In this document: positions 39,801 through 54,800 of the stretch, in pieces
Layout: every line of letters begins with the position of its first letter
Numbering within the stretch: position 1 is the first letter of the stretch
Origin: Cyclina sinensis
Lineage: Eukaryota; Mollusca; Bivalvia; Venerida; Veneridae
Length of the DNA stretch: 64,000 nucleotides
Reading direction: 5' to 3'
Assembly (NCBI GenBank): GCA_012932295.1
Contig: JAAONU010000013.1
Coordinates: 41,554,627-41,618,626 of the forward strand
The notes under the pieces: model-generated
Seen by the model: only the letters and a program-made list of their open reading frames with translations
Database searches by the model: none
What the model was told of the DNA's origin: nothing
Position numbers and translations under genes: made by a program

Positions 39801-42800
39801 TTCAATTTCACATAAAGTTGCAGCGAGATAACAATATTACTGTGACTGTTTTGTACTATTAATTTGTTTTGTCTAAAATTAATTGAACATGATTGTGGCA
39901 GATGGCTATAATTTGAACGAAGTTTGCCACCCTGCAATATTTTGTTCGTATTAATTTTCTGTCAGGCTTTTTTGTGGCAAAAAAAAACGAACCACAACAA
40001 AGGACTGAAAGGTTACAAAATCCGTAAATGTGAGAATACATAACAAGATTCAAATTCTTATTTTGAACACTGTTAATATATATATATATGAAAAAAAATG
40101 CTCGAAAATGTACAACTCATAAAACAAGAGCTCGAACGGAATCCTAACTTTCTGGCAAAGTAATAGAGTAAATTTTTATTATTATATCGACCATATTTAA
40201 ACCAAGAGGTTCATGGTAGCTATACATCGTTCACCTGAGAATCACTGTTCAAAATGCATCTGCGGTGAAATGGATCTATCATTAAAATTAAACAAATAAC
40301 AAAATGATGCTGCATGGCAAATATGAAAGAGTTAGACTATCTGATTTGCAAAATAATATTTTAAAAGATTGTCTATATATTTATAAGAAAAAACAGGTGA
40401 TACTCTGGGTGAAGCTTTCTTCTGATCGCCTAAAGAATTTTCAAATACACTTCAGTGACAAACTTTTTGCCTTATCAGAAAAGAATTCGTTTTTTTTTTT
40501 CAAATATAAGTGGCTTCAACGAATTGGAATCGATGGGCAACAGACCACTGATGCATTTCTAAATAATACATACGACTGTAATTCTAGTAATAACTTACGT
40601 AATGACATTTCAACCTTTTCTATGGAATCTACAATCTGTGTTTTCTCTACAGGGTCTTCGGTATATTTCTGTATATTATGAAGTAGTAAAGGCAACTTTG
40701 TACAATGCTGCATGGGACCTATCAACAGATCAGCTAGCTGTAACCTGTTACACCTTTGGTCTTGTTCACACCACTGTAATGAAAAAAATGAAGTAATAAA
40801 GTCAGTGACAACAGATTCCGGTGGTTTCAGGTCAGGTTATTTCAAAGACTATACATCAACATCGGCTATCGTCCTCCTCATGGAGCTTGACGCCTTGATA
40901 ACTGACTAATATCCTGGTTAATTTGAAGTGTTTTCAAAGACACTCTCTGATCTATTTCGTCGCGTTTGAATCACGTGACGCGTCACAATTTCAAGGACTT
41001 TCAGTACTTTTGTGCACTTTGTGAATTATGAACACTAAAACGACAAGAAAACTAATAGAAGTATTACTAGAGACCTCTTAAATGCATGGTATAATATGCT
41101 TTTATAATTAAACGATTTTCAGTGTAATCTAAATTTTCTATTCCATTTCACATTATATTGCATTGGTCTCCTATTTCAGTTTATTGCAACACTTCTCTTA
41201 CGCGTTTTGTTACACTTTAACACGGGGCAATATGGCATTTGCAATTTCAGATTATTTTATAGCTGTTCTTACTGTGGAGAGATTCAAATATCCTAAATGA
41301 ACGTTGCTATAATATCATAAAAAGAGATTTCGTTTCGCATATTAAATTCCGTTTCGCATATCTAATTTCAGCAAATGAGTTTTATACAAAAATTCGTAGC
41401 AATTAGCGTGGGCTCAACAGAACAAATATTGCAATTATTTGTTGTTGTTTCAGAAAAAAAAATCTAGAGCAGAAAATGATTCGATATTCTTTTGTTTATG
41501 GCAGTGCGAAAGAGTGGAAAAAGGAATATCTTGGAAAGTTATTCGGAACTTTCTGATGTTTTGATATGTCAAGGTAATTAACATGCTTAGCTAAACAGAG
41601 ATCATTTAGTGCGTATGTTTGTTGGAGCCTGATTCACAGAACAACAACAAAAAGCCAGCAATAGAACATACTTTATAAAATGTGAAATTAATTATTTCTA
41701 ACACGTCCTGTAAATCTTTGTTTATAAATGATAATCGACAAGCAAGCATTTATATAACTGCATGCATAAAGCCATTAAGATTTTTTTAAATAACTTACAC
41801 ATATTTGATATATGCTATACTTTGTTTTCTCAATTTATACCAACGTTTCTTGTTTAGTAAATATCTGAATCTGAAAGGTAGGTAAACTTTAAGTAAGCCA
41901 ATTAATGTAAAATAATTGTTGGATACCTTCTCGAATTCACAGAAGTCATCATTTTTCCTCAGTTTCTCGAGGTATGATAAGGCGTTAGTGTAGTTCAGAC
42001 AATAAGTGTGATATACACTGCCGTCCTTGGAATGCTTGGAAAACTACAAGCAAACAAAAAAATGTTTATTAAACATTAACAAGTAAATAGTGCCGTTTAT
42101 ACCAAAGTATTTTTGTACACCAGTATTTTAAACAACCTTTCTACCCAATAAGTATATTTATGTTTCTAAGAATACCAGAAAATCTGTTAGGAAATAGCAA
42201 CTAAACTTGTAATGGACAACATCTTTAAAAAAATGACTGAATTTTATTCTTAAAAAAATGTATTAATTTAACTTTCGGAGACAAAACGTCTCTATTGTGA
42301 TATTTTGTGTCCTTTTTCGAGCACTCTGGGCGAATTTAAACGACTTGCATTCAAACCCTTTTACTGTCGGGAAAGGTACGCCCATATCCATACAAAAAAT
42401 ATTATAAATATAAGTATTCTAGCGAAAACTGGCCAGTGTAAAATATGTAGATGGTAATAAACTGTACCCTTTGAAATGCCTTTATCAGCACCGCTGTGGA
42501 ACCGAAGTCTGTGGCACTCATGTCTTTAAGTAAAGATGATATGAAATCTTTGCAAAACGTGTAGCTAACCTGTACAAAAAATATAAAAAATATAGTAAGT
42601 TGTGTTACGACAATTTACAAGTGTTTTATATTACGTCAACCGCTGTGTTGTGTTTTTACGAAAGCCCTCAAAGCTTCATTACGTAAGACCTCTCTGGTCT
42701 ACACATAAATAGTAAACTTATAAATCTATAACAGACAAAACTGTAGTAAATCCTGAAAGCTTAGGAAAATAATAGCAGATACATGTATTTGATATTTGTC

Positions 42801-45800
42801 ATCTTTACCACTTGTATTAAGCCAAAGAAACATCATACTGATATCTTAAAAAACGTTCTCCTGGACCAAAATATTGCTATATTTGTTTATAAGGCCCCAG
42901 TTGTCAAAACAATAAAATAACAAGAAACTTACATAACAAAGCTCGTCTAGATTGCTGAATATTTCCGAGGGTTCTGCGTACATTAGGAATCCTTCCACTT
43001 GACATTTCTTTAAAGGTTCCAAGAAACACTGAAATTAGAATAAAAGAAACAATATTGAAAATTAAAAAAAGTAACAGAGATATATGTCAACTTGTAGACA
43101 ATGTGTAATTCTTTGCAAAAAAAATGAATATTCACAGTCCATTATATTTAACGATCTTAAATTGAATGAACGCGCACCAAGTCCAAAAACACATAAATAA
43201 AAACAGAACACCGGGAATTTACGAGCTTTTTATAGGCAAACAAAACATGAGGAAACAAAGAAAACTTTGGAGGAATTAGTTGTACAAAGAACTGTTTGTA
43301 AAAAACGCTAGAAATACAACGCTGTTATGGATTCGATACCAATGGCTTATGCAAAGAAAACCCCAACTTAAATAAAGTCATGTCTTGAAATCTGGAAGTC
43401 TCGTCTAATTCTCATATTTCAAATATATGCATTCCCGGCTATAACTTACGACATTGAAACAGAAAGGAATTTCATACAAAATTGCTAAGAAAATAAAATA
43501 TTCAGCAGTAACCTTAATTATGGACAATAAGACACAAATGGTATAAAAAAGTATTCAAAAATGTGCAGGTGTTTTTAACATACAGAGTATAATAATTTTT
43601 TAAACTGCCAAAATACTTTGCACAATTTTTACATTAGTTACAGCTATATGATTCCTTCTACTGAATCTTTCTCAATGTCTCTGTTAACGCAATGACTTGA
43701 CCAGGCAATTTCCGACTGATTTTTAATGTGATTATTTCTACCTTTGTTTACCAAAAACTGAAGATTTGAGAGAATAAAAAAATAAGTACTTAATTTCTTA
43801 GCGAGAAAACATATTTGCACTGACAGGCTAGCTCTTTTAATTGAATTAAAAGACATACTTTTACTTTTCGTACTTTAGTTAATTTATGTAACCCTCACAC
43901 TGATGGAGGCAATTGACTTTGCCTTTGCGAGCAGTGCAGACCAAGATAAGCCTGCACATCCGCGCAGTCTGATCATGGTCTGCACTTATAGCCATTCAGT
44001 CAGTATATATTCAATAAGCAAACCCTATTAACAATTAACTGGATTCATCAAAACTGAAAGATGGACGAGTCAATTTCAAATATTTAGGATAGTCAGAGAT
44101 AGTCATTCATTCTGTACACTTCCACGAGCAAACAAATTCTTTGCATTATCTCAGAATCGTATTTCATATTTAGCAATTCAACGCGTGCAGGAAATTTGCA
44201 ATTAAATCTGTAAATATTAACACGTTTTTGCCAATGTCACTGTTAAAACGGAAATTAGATAAAATGGATTTTCAAGCATCGACAATAAATCTAAATTATA
44301 ACATAATTAATAGAAAAAGGGTACATTCCGCTGAAAACGGAAATACTGATAAGTTATAATTCTTCTTTAAAAGATAGCAATGTACCATATGTACTAAGCG
44401 ATTTTAAATATAACACATATACACAGCGATTTTAATTTGAAAAAAAAATGTACAAAGCGATTTTAAATGTAACGCATGTACAAACCGATTTTAAAATATC
44501 TAGAAAATATTTGCAGAAAACTGAAAATAACGAGTGGGTTAGTTATTTTTGAAAAGCAAATAAGCAATTGGAAAGGCCCAGTTACACTTATAAATGAGAG
44601 AATGTACTTCAATAACACGGTTAACAAATGTGTCATAAGTATTGTTTTAACGAGCAGTTAAATTCATGTTGTGACAAATGTGTAAATCCTTTAGTTTTAG
44701 TGCATTTATATCATTGTAAGTGACACTGGGTCTTAAAATGATCTTAGCACATCTTCACTTAGTATATAGTCTCCAACAAATTGTTTTTTTTCCTGCACGA
44801 CCAGCGCAAATGTTGATCAAACTGTTTATTCATGCAGTCAAATTATGATCTTCGATTTCAATCAGATTGTTTCATTGTATACCTGTCAAACTAAATAATG
44901 AATTTAAATAACAATTGTACAAGGGTTAAGTCGCAAATGTTTCAGCAAAAAACACAGCACACCAATTAAGAAACTGCACCTAATCTCACTAGTAAAGAAG
45001 ATAAAATGCCAACCAAAGGACTTTAATAATGTACTGTTCTTCAATCTCATTTATTTTTAGATGGGAGCCTCTGTCCTCCTGTTAACAATAAAATACTGGA
45101 TGATTCTCACAGGGTGGTGATACCCCGACTAACACAAAGTTTCAGTATATACTTACGTGTTTAAGGACCATCAAATGGTCGATGAGAAAGACACATTCAC
45201 TCTTGAATAGTTCCCAGACTGACTCGCGCCGTTTTCTCTCTGTTTCTGATATGTTAAGGGTATCTGTCACAGAACTTTGTTTGTCCGTGCTAGCTATGAG
45301 ATCCGTCCAATGCACATTCTGAAATGTTTATAGAATAATTCAGACACTGAAGCTATGTCCCAGGAAGTTATAGAATTATACTGTTGTGTATTGATGATAA
45401 TAATCATTCTCCAAAATGTTATAAAAGGTAAGTAATTTGTCGTTTAGCTTTTTTTTCTGAAAAGTGTAGATGACATTACTTTATTTGAGAAAATGCATAC
45501 AAAGATAACTAAGAGTATTTACAAGTATACTTCCCTACGGAAGAAAACGTCTCTTTTGAAAATACATTATTTGCTTAACTGCGTACCAAAATTTTTCAAT
45601 CACAATACTACCTTGTAAGCTGCAAGATGATTGTCTTTAAACTCTGAAGGTTTTAATTCTTTTAAGACATCGTTTAAATGCAGGGATTCTTTACTCCTAG
45701 TCTTCATCTGGAAACAAAGATTGAATATAAACATGATGTACAGTTATTTTAAAAAAAATACGTGTCAGACAAGTAACGGCATTTGTAAACAAAGATTGAA

Positions 45801-48800
45801 TATAAATATGATGTACAGTTATTTAAAAAAAAATACATGTCACACAAGTAACGGCATTTGTAAACAAAGATTGAATATAAACATGATGTACAGTTATTCA
45901 AAACATACATGTCACACAAGTAACGTCATTTGTAAACAAAGATTGAATATAAACATAATGTACAGTTATTCAAAAAAAAAATACATGTCACACAAGTAAC
46001 GGCATTTGTAAACAAAGATTGAATATAAACATAATGTACAGTTATTTAAAAACATACATGTCACACAAGTAATGGCATTTGTAAACAAAGATTGAATATA
46101 AACATGATGTACAGTTATTTAAAAACATACATGTCAGAAAAGTAACGGCATTTTTAAAAAAAGATTGCACATACACTTGATGTACAGTTATTAAAAAATA
46201 TATTAAATGTTAGACAAGTGGCGTCATTTTTAAATAAAAAGAATGAATATACAGATATTTTTTACTCTATGTCATACATGTGACGTCATCTTTTAAAATG
46301 ATATTTTTAAAGTATGTCAAATCAGTGACGCCATTAACTTCTCTTCTAACAAATACTCTGTCTGATTACCAAGTTATTTTCATAGTATCTTATTATTTTT
46401 TTTCTTTTAAAATAAATTACCTTTGTTTCAAATGCAAATTATTTTCCATATTAAGGTCTTTTTGTGTTGACTAAGGCTTGGCTCAAGTCACGACAAATTC
46501 GTAAAGATTAGGTTTAAATCTTACTTTCCTTTACATATCATGTTGAAACAATTGCCTGAACATGCAAAACAGGACAGAAAAGAAAAGTCAGAAAGCAACA
46601 CTGATAAATGAGGTATTAGTTTGCAGACAAAATAGATCCAGGGACATTAATCAGGATTTCTGCGAATGTATTGAAAGGTTACTTGATACTGTCATCAGCA
46701 ATAACTTACACAAAATGATTGCTCTATTCCTACATTGTTCAGTGCCTTGAATCATTTCCGAAGAGGTTAGTTAGTGATATAGTCTGAGTGTTGAACCTAG
46801 CTTCTATATACTTATAAAAGTTTACTTACCAACTTAAGTAATGAAAATGGTTGCCTCTTTTTGTTATCTGAAATAGTTAAGGTAACGCATGATATCATAT
46901 AGTTGATTCGAACATAAGGCTTTACACCATACATTCTACATTGTACAAGAATAATAACATTATGTACGAACACTTGGACAAACGGCATTTAGGTATTTTT
47001 CTGTTATATTCTTCAGTAAAATTCATCATTATGTATTGAGCAGATTAAATTTCCTCAAAGCAGGCATTGTAAGACTAGCTTAGTAAACATTAAGACGGAC
47101 TTTCATTTCAAAGCCTCCTGGACAGTGTGTAGACTCATGCGGCAATGAAAGGTTAAAATGAATTTATGTATGTCCAGAGACATTAAAACGAATAAATGAA
47201 ATTATTCAAAGGTCAAAGTAGATCATAATGGATTGATCGAGATATCTTTGAAAGGAACAAGAAATCAGGTTTACTGGCTTCAAATTATACAATAGAAAGG
47301 ACAAAATCTTATTATTTAGTAATTTTACACAGTTTTCCTTAACATAATGGTTCATACCAAATGTCTCTATTTTAATACCACCGCGATTTGCAAAGACAGA
47401 AACCGGTCTCTACAACTCTATTACAATAGGATCATATGGAATAACGTTGACAATATTTTTAGAGATCGTTCTTTTGAAGAGTCACATAATTTTGACTTAA
47501 AGTTTATGCATATTTTGAACAAAAAATGAAATTCTAATCAAACCTTCGCTAAGGGCAGGAGTGGAGCCATTTCTACCAGAGTAAAAGTCTGAGATAGTAT
47601 TTCGTTTGATGAGCTTTTTATGATGTTCCTGGACAAGAAGATCGCCGGGGTACACGTTCATTGAGACGTCATGTGAACTCCGCCGTCGCCGTAGACGTTC
47701 CGCTATGTTACTGTAAGAAAACATAGGTGAGAGTTAGAAACCTTGTTTAAAGAAGAAAGAAATCGTAGAAAAAAAAACATTTGTCTTTTAAAGAAAAAAT
47801 GTGAACAAGCATTGAAATACAGTTAAATTACTGTAAAAGATAGAAAATGATGGGAAAAAGCACCAAACTTAAGCATCGTCACACCTAATTTTCTCAACAT
47901 ACCTGATATACAATTCAAATAAGATTCGTAATTTAAAAGGCCTGGCCTTAAATTTTCTTTATATATGAGAAAGCAGTAACGGTTCCAGAAACAACTGAAA
48001 AACTAAGATTACACCAAACAGTTAACCAAAGAGGTTTGGGAGAAAAAGAAGGGAGGAAAAAAAGTAATTAGGGAAATCTTTATTGATAGTATGGGAAGAA
48101 TGTCGGATCTTTTCACTAACTGAGCTAAAGGCAAATAACTCTGTAAATAATGGCTCCTGATAAACTATTAAGTTACATAGCCCACCTCTCTGTAATGACA
48201 ACGTAATGATGCTATTCAATATCTATTTTCTGAGCGAGACAATTTGATGAAACTTTCGCTGAAGTGGTAGGGAGGCAAATAAACTGTAAACATACTTTAC
48301 CACTGGGCAATGGTTTAAGGGAATAAAGCCCTTGACTAGAAGATTACAAGCGATTTGCTATTACGTAATAATTTAGACAGACAGACATATCTGCAAGAAC
48401 TTTTGAAGAATATCGAAATCTTTGAAATGTTCTTTTTTACTCTAAAAGATCTTTCAGGGAAATAATGGCTTCAGTGCTATGATATACGTAAGCTGGCTCT
48501 CTTTCCTTCCACATTCTCAGGTTGAATAATGATAATTAAGACAGTTTAGTCAAATTGTCAATGTATAATCTTAACAGAAGTTTACAAACTTTTGTTGAAA
48601 AACTAATACTTAAATGAAATTTTAAATGTAACAGATCGTTTATGTGACTGCTAGGAAACGCAATTATATAATAACATTCTATTACTGTTTCAGTTCTCTC
48701 TTCACTATTTAAAATGATATATCAACATTTCCAGGCTTTCGTTATTTTTACGTTATTAATTTTTTCTTAACAAAGTCAGTACTAATTTTTTATTAATTTC

Positions 48801-51800
48801 AACTGAATTCTGCAATGAAGATATATATGTTTTTGCAAAATAAACATGACTTCACATGACTTGTTATTTAGCTCGAGAACTTCCGTAACATACTCAGAAC
48901 GCCTGCATGCTCTAGACAAACATTTTTTATTTCGAGTAATTTTCTCGCGTCAACGGTTTTCTCACCGTAACTCTCATGTGACGCCTAAGCCAACAATAAT
49001 CAAAATGAATCACAAGGGGTTTTCTCACGAAAAACACATTTGCATTAATTAGATCTCGAGAGATCTCATGAGAAATAACGGTTTTTGAATAGTTGGTTAT
49101 TGTTCCAACTCAAAAAGTCTGCAACAAAGAACAGACGACAATAGAATTATCTAAAACGTCGTTTGTTAGCACGTGTGTAGAGAATTGAATGCTCAGAAAA
49201 CGGCACAACAAGTAAGTTCTATCACGTTGACAAAATTAGTAGTAACAATCATTTATTCACTCGTGCATCGAGCAATTTCTCAAATATTATGGCAATTGTT
49301 ATCAATGTCAGAACCTTTTAGACCAATACTTAGGAAACATGAGATTCGATGAAATTCAAATTGGTAAGATTAGTCAACAGTGAACGCTGCAAACTTTTCT
49401 CTTGATAATGCAATGAATGTCGCAGTTAGTGTCAGTGCAGAAACTAAAATAGACAAGTCAAGCAAGCGCTAGTAAGGTTTATTTTGCCTTACTTTACGTA
49501 GCATTCGTTTTTATAATCAAGAAGGGAAAATCGTCGCCTACCTATCAATCACAGAAAATACTTACGCTATATACTTCAGATTCATTTCTCATTTGAAATA
49601 ATTGAAACAGACAACCGTTATTATAATAATTTAGTTTCATAAGACCTTTATTGCTTATGCATATTCAAAACATTAATGAAACTCGTCGCCTATATATCTA
49701 TCACAGAATATACATAAATGATCATAACATTCAATGTCATTCCATATTGAGGTAAACAAAACAGACATCTGTGATTACCTTCCTGTTTCGCCTTCATCAC
49801 ACGAGTTGCTCGGTGAAACCTCGGGGGATAGCTGCGTTGGCGACACGTCACCAAAATTCTGCAAAATACATAGAATCTGTCAGGCCCGCATTAGCACTGA
49901 TAGGAAATATTACCAACAACAATCGCAGAATGAATTCCGACATTAGGTTTCTTAAAAATATAGAAGAAATCATAATTAAGTTCACTGGTGTTATATACGT
50001 GTTCTGATACCCAGGTTCCTAGACAATGCCAAGTCAATATGTTTACGCTAAAACAATGAATATCCTATGAATAAAACATCGTCAAGGTGTATGCAAGCAC
50101 TTGCTTCGTCTTGACATCTTGCCACTAATGTGTACTTGTTTGAAATTGTTTTATTTAGTCGACATTGATACTAAACTGCATACATTGGAAACGACTTGAT
50201 CTAACCCGCCCAAGTCTAATGCGGCATCACGTTTAATCATCCGAACATCAATTTAGGTACTGTATTGTGCTGGGTTTGATTCCATATTCTAAATAATCAG
50301 CAGCAGTTTTGTTCAGTAAAGCAGAAGATGGTGTTATAACCAGTCCGTATTTAGTGTATCAATTTGATACGAGATATGCCTTTGAGTTATAAACTACGAT
50401 GTATCTTTAGATAGTTAAGAAACACCAGAAGTGAAGACGATAAACCACTTCAGTGTTTGTCATAAATTCATTGAAGAATTTATTTATTTATTTATTTATT
50501 TATTTACCTTTTTTCAGATATCAAATCTTTAAAGATCCTAGTATAATGCGATTGAAACTTTTCTAAATAAAAACAATACTTTATGAAAAAGGTTGTTTAC
50601 ATTTGATCAGCCAGGACATAGCGAAATATTTTTTTAAACCACCGAAGCTCATAATTTATATATACCATGTCACTGCAAACACTTTACAAGACAACTGCTG
50701 TTACCAATGAAACCAAATGTATTCTAAATACCAATTATTTATTCAAGTGATGCAAAACCTGTCTTCAGCGTGTAAGTAACTGCATGCAACATCCTGAACA
50801 GTGACTTGATTTAACTAGCTGAATAATTAAGTCTGATAGACAAAATTCTCCGAGGCTTTATATTCAAACATCCCTTCTAAATCTAGCAATTTGTAAGGCT
50901 TAAGACTCGCATGCTCATGTCTGCGCATGTCTTATTAAAACTTCCTAAATTATATACTGACGATACATCACGTTGCAGAACTTCTTCGTATTTTTATATG
51001 AAGCTTTTGTCTGTGGTCAGATCTACAATTCTTAAAGTATCTAATTTATGTTTTGTTACGATTTTATCCTGTCATTTTTGTTCTAACTGGATAACATATG
51101 AGAACATATTGAGTACGCTACTGATACATTCCAAATACTTAGTTTGCCGAAACCGGATAATGGTTTACAAAAGTGTTTCTTTATGTATAAATGACTGACA
51201 TATTTTTGTATCGTTTAACGTACTTCTTATTCTAAAGAAAGAAACTATATAATTACGTACGAATTTAAATATAGTTATCATTTTTTTTTTGGTTTAAAAA
51301 AAAAAAAAAAAAACATTTTTTTTTTCTCAAAAGTTTCCCCTCGTCGCCTATATCCATGCTGTGATGTCTGCTAAACAGACAGTTGTATCTACCTTATTTC
51401 CATATAGACAACTTCAAAAGATTTAAAGTCAGTTATCAGTTTCACATCTAAGTAGTCAGAAACCAACAGCCATATTAAAATGTCTGCAACGGAATAAGTT
51501 TGTTTTTCTTATTTGTATGTAAAACATCATAATCGGTTATTCAGGTTTCAATTATGTACTTAAGAAATCAAATTTCCTGCCGAAACAACTTTGCCGACAA
51601 AACAAATGTATCTTGTCCATGTTGTAACTCTTTAGATAATATCGATTTTCATTTATCTCTTTATTTAAATGTTTTTAGGTTCAAATCGCAGACTTCTGAT
51701 ATCAAAACGTCATAAAATGGGCGTCAACTATAATATTTCGCGAGCTCTAATAAATATTTAGCATAAATGTTTTGCGTACGTTTAAATTCGGTTAATGTCT

Positions 51801-54800
51801 GTACAACAGATATAATTTTCTACACGAATGACTTAAAATTAGTTTTGTTAAATGTTAAGGTACTCTTGTATACTCTTGTATTCTAAAATGGTAGATCTAG
51901 ATTTTATCATAGCTAACATGATTAAAAAAAAAAACATTTGAGGCGTTCATTTGTCTCCTGATCATCGATCTAATACGTTGCTTTGGTTTTATTTTGTTTG
52001 ACTTACTAACCAAGCGGTAAATAAATTAACCCAGTCACACAAAAAAGTCCTTCGTACAAATGAATCATCAATAAAAAGAGTAGACTAGAAGATAAACTTT
52101 TACTGTTGCATCTTCAAATACACATACATTTACAAACAAAGCTTTTTACTATTTCATTAAAAGGAAAAGGAAAAAAAACTTTTGTATGAACATTTGAACG
52201 ACCATGACCAATGAAACATTTCAACAAAGAGTTTTAAGAAACTACATTAAAACGTACTTCTAAAATGATGCAATCTTTAGTTTCATCAAAGTTTTCACCA
52301 GAATGTATCGAATTTCGTGTTCTAGTAATTATTGAATTGTAGATTAATTAAAAAAGGTATACTATTTTTACCGTCAAACTAGACTCAAGAACAGTTTTCC
52401 ATCAAATAAGGATATTTGAGATGTGCCAGTCAGTTGTGCATACATTCAGACAATTCAACAAGGTTTTGCTTTAGCCCAGCTCCAAGTAAAATGGTGAAGT
52501 ATGAAGTATCCGTAATTTACAATTTGTTCGATATAATCAATACGACTGGTTTTCAATACATTTGGTATGGATCCTTTTCACACGGTGTCGCTCAATCATG
52601 TCTGGATTGATGTTAAATGATGTGCTGTGTGATAGATCTTGCATGAAGTGTTTAACTTCATTTTTAATGTCAGATTTCCTTCAGCGTGTGCTTCACAGAG
52701 ACACGGGTATATATTATAAAAATTCGAAAATGTATTCTATATGTATGTGTATTTTAAAAGATGACGGCAACTGAGCAGGTAATACGGAAGAAAAAAAACT
52801 TAACGTCACTCCCAGTGTAAACGCATGTTAAATTACGTTTTAATAAATATGATGCTATATTCATTTTTGCCAATACAATCAGAACTCACCTTTTACCGTT
52901 TCAAAACTTTCTAAATACATCTAATAAATTTTATAATACTAACAAAAGAAAGGCAAAACGCCGCGACGACACAAACGATAAGACAAAGAAAGTGTTGCAT
53001 AACAAGTATTACAAGATGTAATATTTAGAAGTGTTTCTCGTATTTTAGGGTTGCTACAAAATCTTTAACGATGACGTTCTTTTTGTTATCCGCATTTTAT
53101 TAAGTAAAGGTCGTATTACGACTGTTAATTATCTTAGCAATATTGCTTTTCTCCTTAATATAAAATTGTGTTTCGAATATCTAATCAGCGACTATACACC
53201 TGAGGCACTTTTAAATGAGGAACATTCTGTCTATAAATCACTTAGAAGAGGTTGAGCTCATGAGATCCTAAATCAGTTAACTTGACGATTTTTTTTTTAA
53301 TTTCATATTATATAAATTATTTCAATACCGTATTTTTTTCTGGCGGGTAATATCAATTTGCCTAGGTTATATGAGAGCGTACACCCCAACAAGAATTTAT
53401 AAAACCAGTTACAGGAAAGCAAAGCCAACAAAAGCAAATCAGTTTGGCAGGTTGGCATGACACTGTAACGTAGGGACTAATTCTTGCTTTTGTTTTAATG
53501 AGATTCAGCGCTAAATACTGGTGCCCGCCGAAGCGTTTGTTTCAGTTAGTAACATTTAGCCTAATTATCCTGAACCATTAAAATAAACAATGAGCCGTAA
53601 CTCTTAGAGACATGTGAGGGACTTTTATTAGATTTATCTCCACATAAGACTCAAGTAACGTTCAAAGGGTCTTGGAGCAACCATTTGGTCAAAATATAAG
53701 TGTTATAAGTAACAAAGACCAAAAAAATGCATAAAAAGGCAATAAATGGAGAAATATGGTTCTTGTGCAAGACACTTCTCTTTTGTTAGACCTTTGCTAC
53801 ATGAAGTTTCAAATTTGTATCTGAAGGATTTTGAAGAAAAGTTCCGGACAAAGGACTAGTAAGAAAATCAACCACGGGCAACAACTCACAACAACAGTAC
53901 TGTAAACAGGGAGTTATTGTTCTTGTGCACTGCACTTCTCCTTTGTGAGACCTAGTCATACGCAAAGTTTCGAAGATATTGGAGAAATGATCCTAATAAA
54001 CGGGCGTGACAGACGGACGGTCAGACGTATGAACTAAGCGGCGATTCATCGAGTCCTTTACATTTGTGAAATAAATATAAAGCGAAATCAATATGCTTTC
54101 TGGAGAAGCTTTTCACGTTTTGATAATCTGAACAAAACTACGTTATAAGTTTAGAACAGAGAAAACGCCTGGAGAAAAAAAGGCATCTAGGATTATTTAT
54201 CTTCATGAAAAAAAAGCAACTTTGGCTTTTTGTCTACCATTAAGAGATACTAGAGTAAAATAAAAGCGCTCTTCAGATATGAGACCTAAACATGTTCTAT
54301 TATAACCTTTTTTTCCTGAATAGCTCTTATACCTTTTACTAAGACCTGCCAATAATTGAGGTCACTCGAACCAATTTCCTTCACAATCTTCTTTACCTAA
54401 TTATAGGGTTTCCACACTTATCGGTCTTTCGCGATCCTGATTGAGACAGATTGCACGAATGCTGACGAACTGAACAAGACGACATATTAAAATCTCTTCT
54501 ATCGAAAACATATATTGTAAGATCCGCTACAACCATTACTGTATTTACATTAGAGATTGAATGGATGCTTATTCAGACTGATTGCCGAACTAACAACGAG
54601 TGTAACCTCTGCAGTTTTTTGTTCTGATCTCTTCGATCGTGTTCAAGGATTGTGAATTGTTCAATATAAACCTGTCACATGTTTTCCAACACCGAAATGA
54701 TTAAATGCGGTATTTGTTTTACACTGGCCCAAACTGATTTATGACAAAGGTCGGGTGTTTGCGTCAGTCCTACCACGTGATACTACAAGACATATAAAAA

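Noticed and set aside
40304..40681. 125-codon plus-strand open frame.
   Set aside because: Antisense to RhoGEF exon K, which has strong DH-domain identity on the minus strand.
45631..45999. 122-codon plus-strand open frame.
   Set aside because: It runs antisense through RhoGEF exon F and then through the 71-77-bp minisatellite; the unit length is not a multiple of three and the frame survives only by chance.
48900..49080. Possible inverted repeat around tctcaccgtaactctcatg and ctcatgagaaataacgg.
   Set aside because: Pairing is short and interrupted; it does not stand out from AT-rich background.
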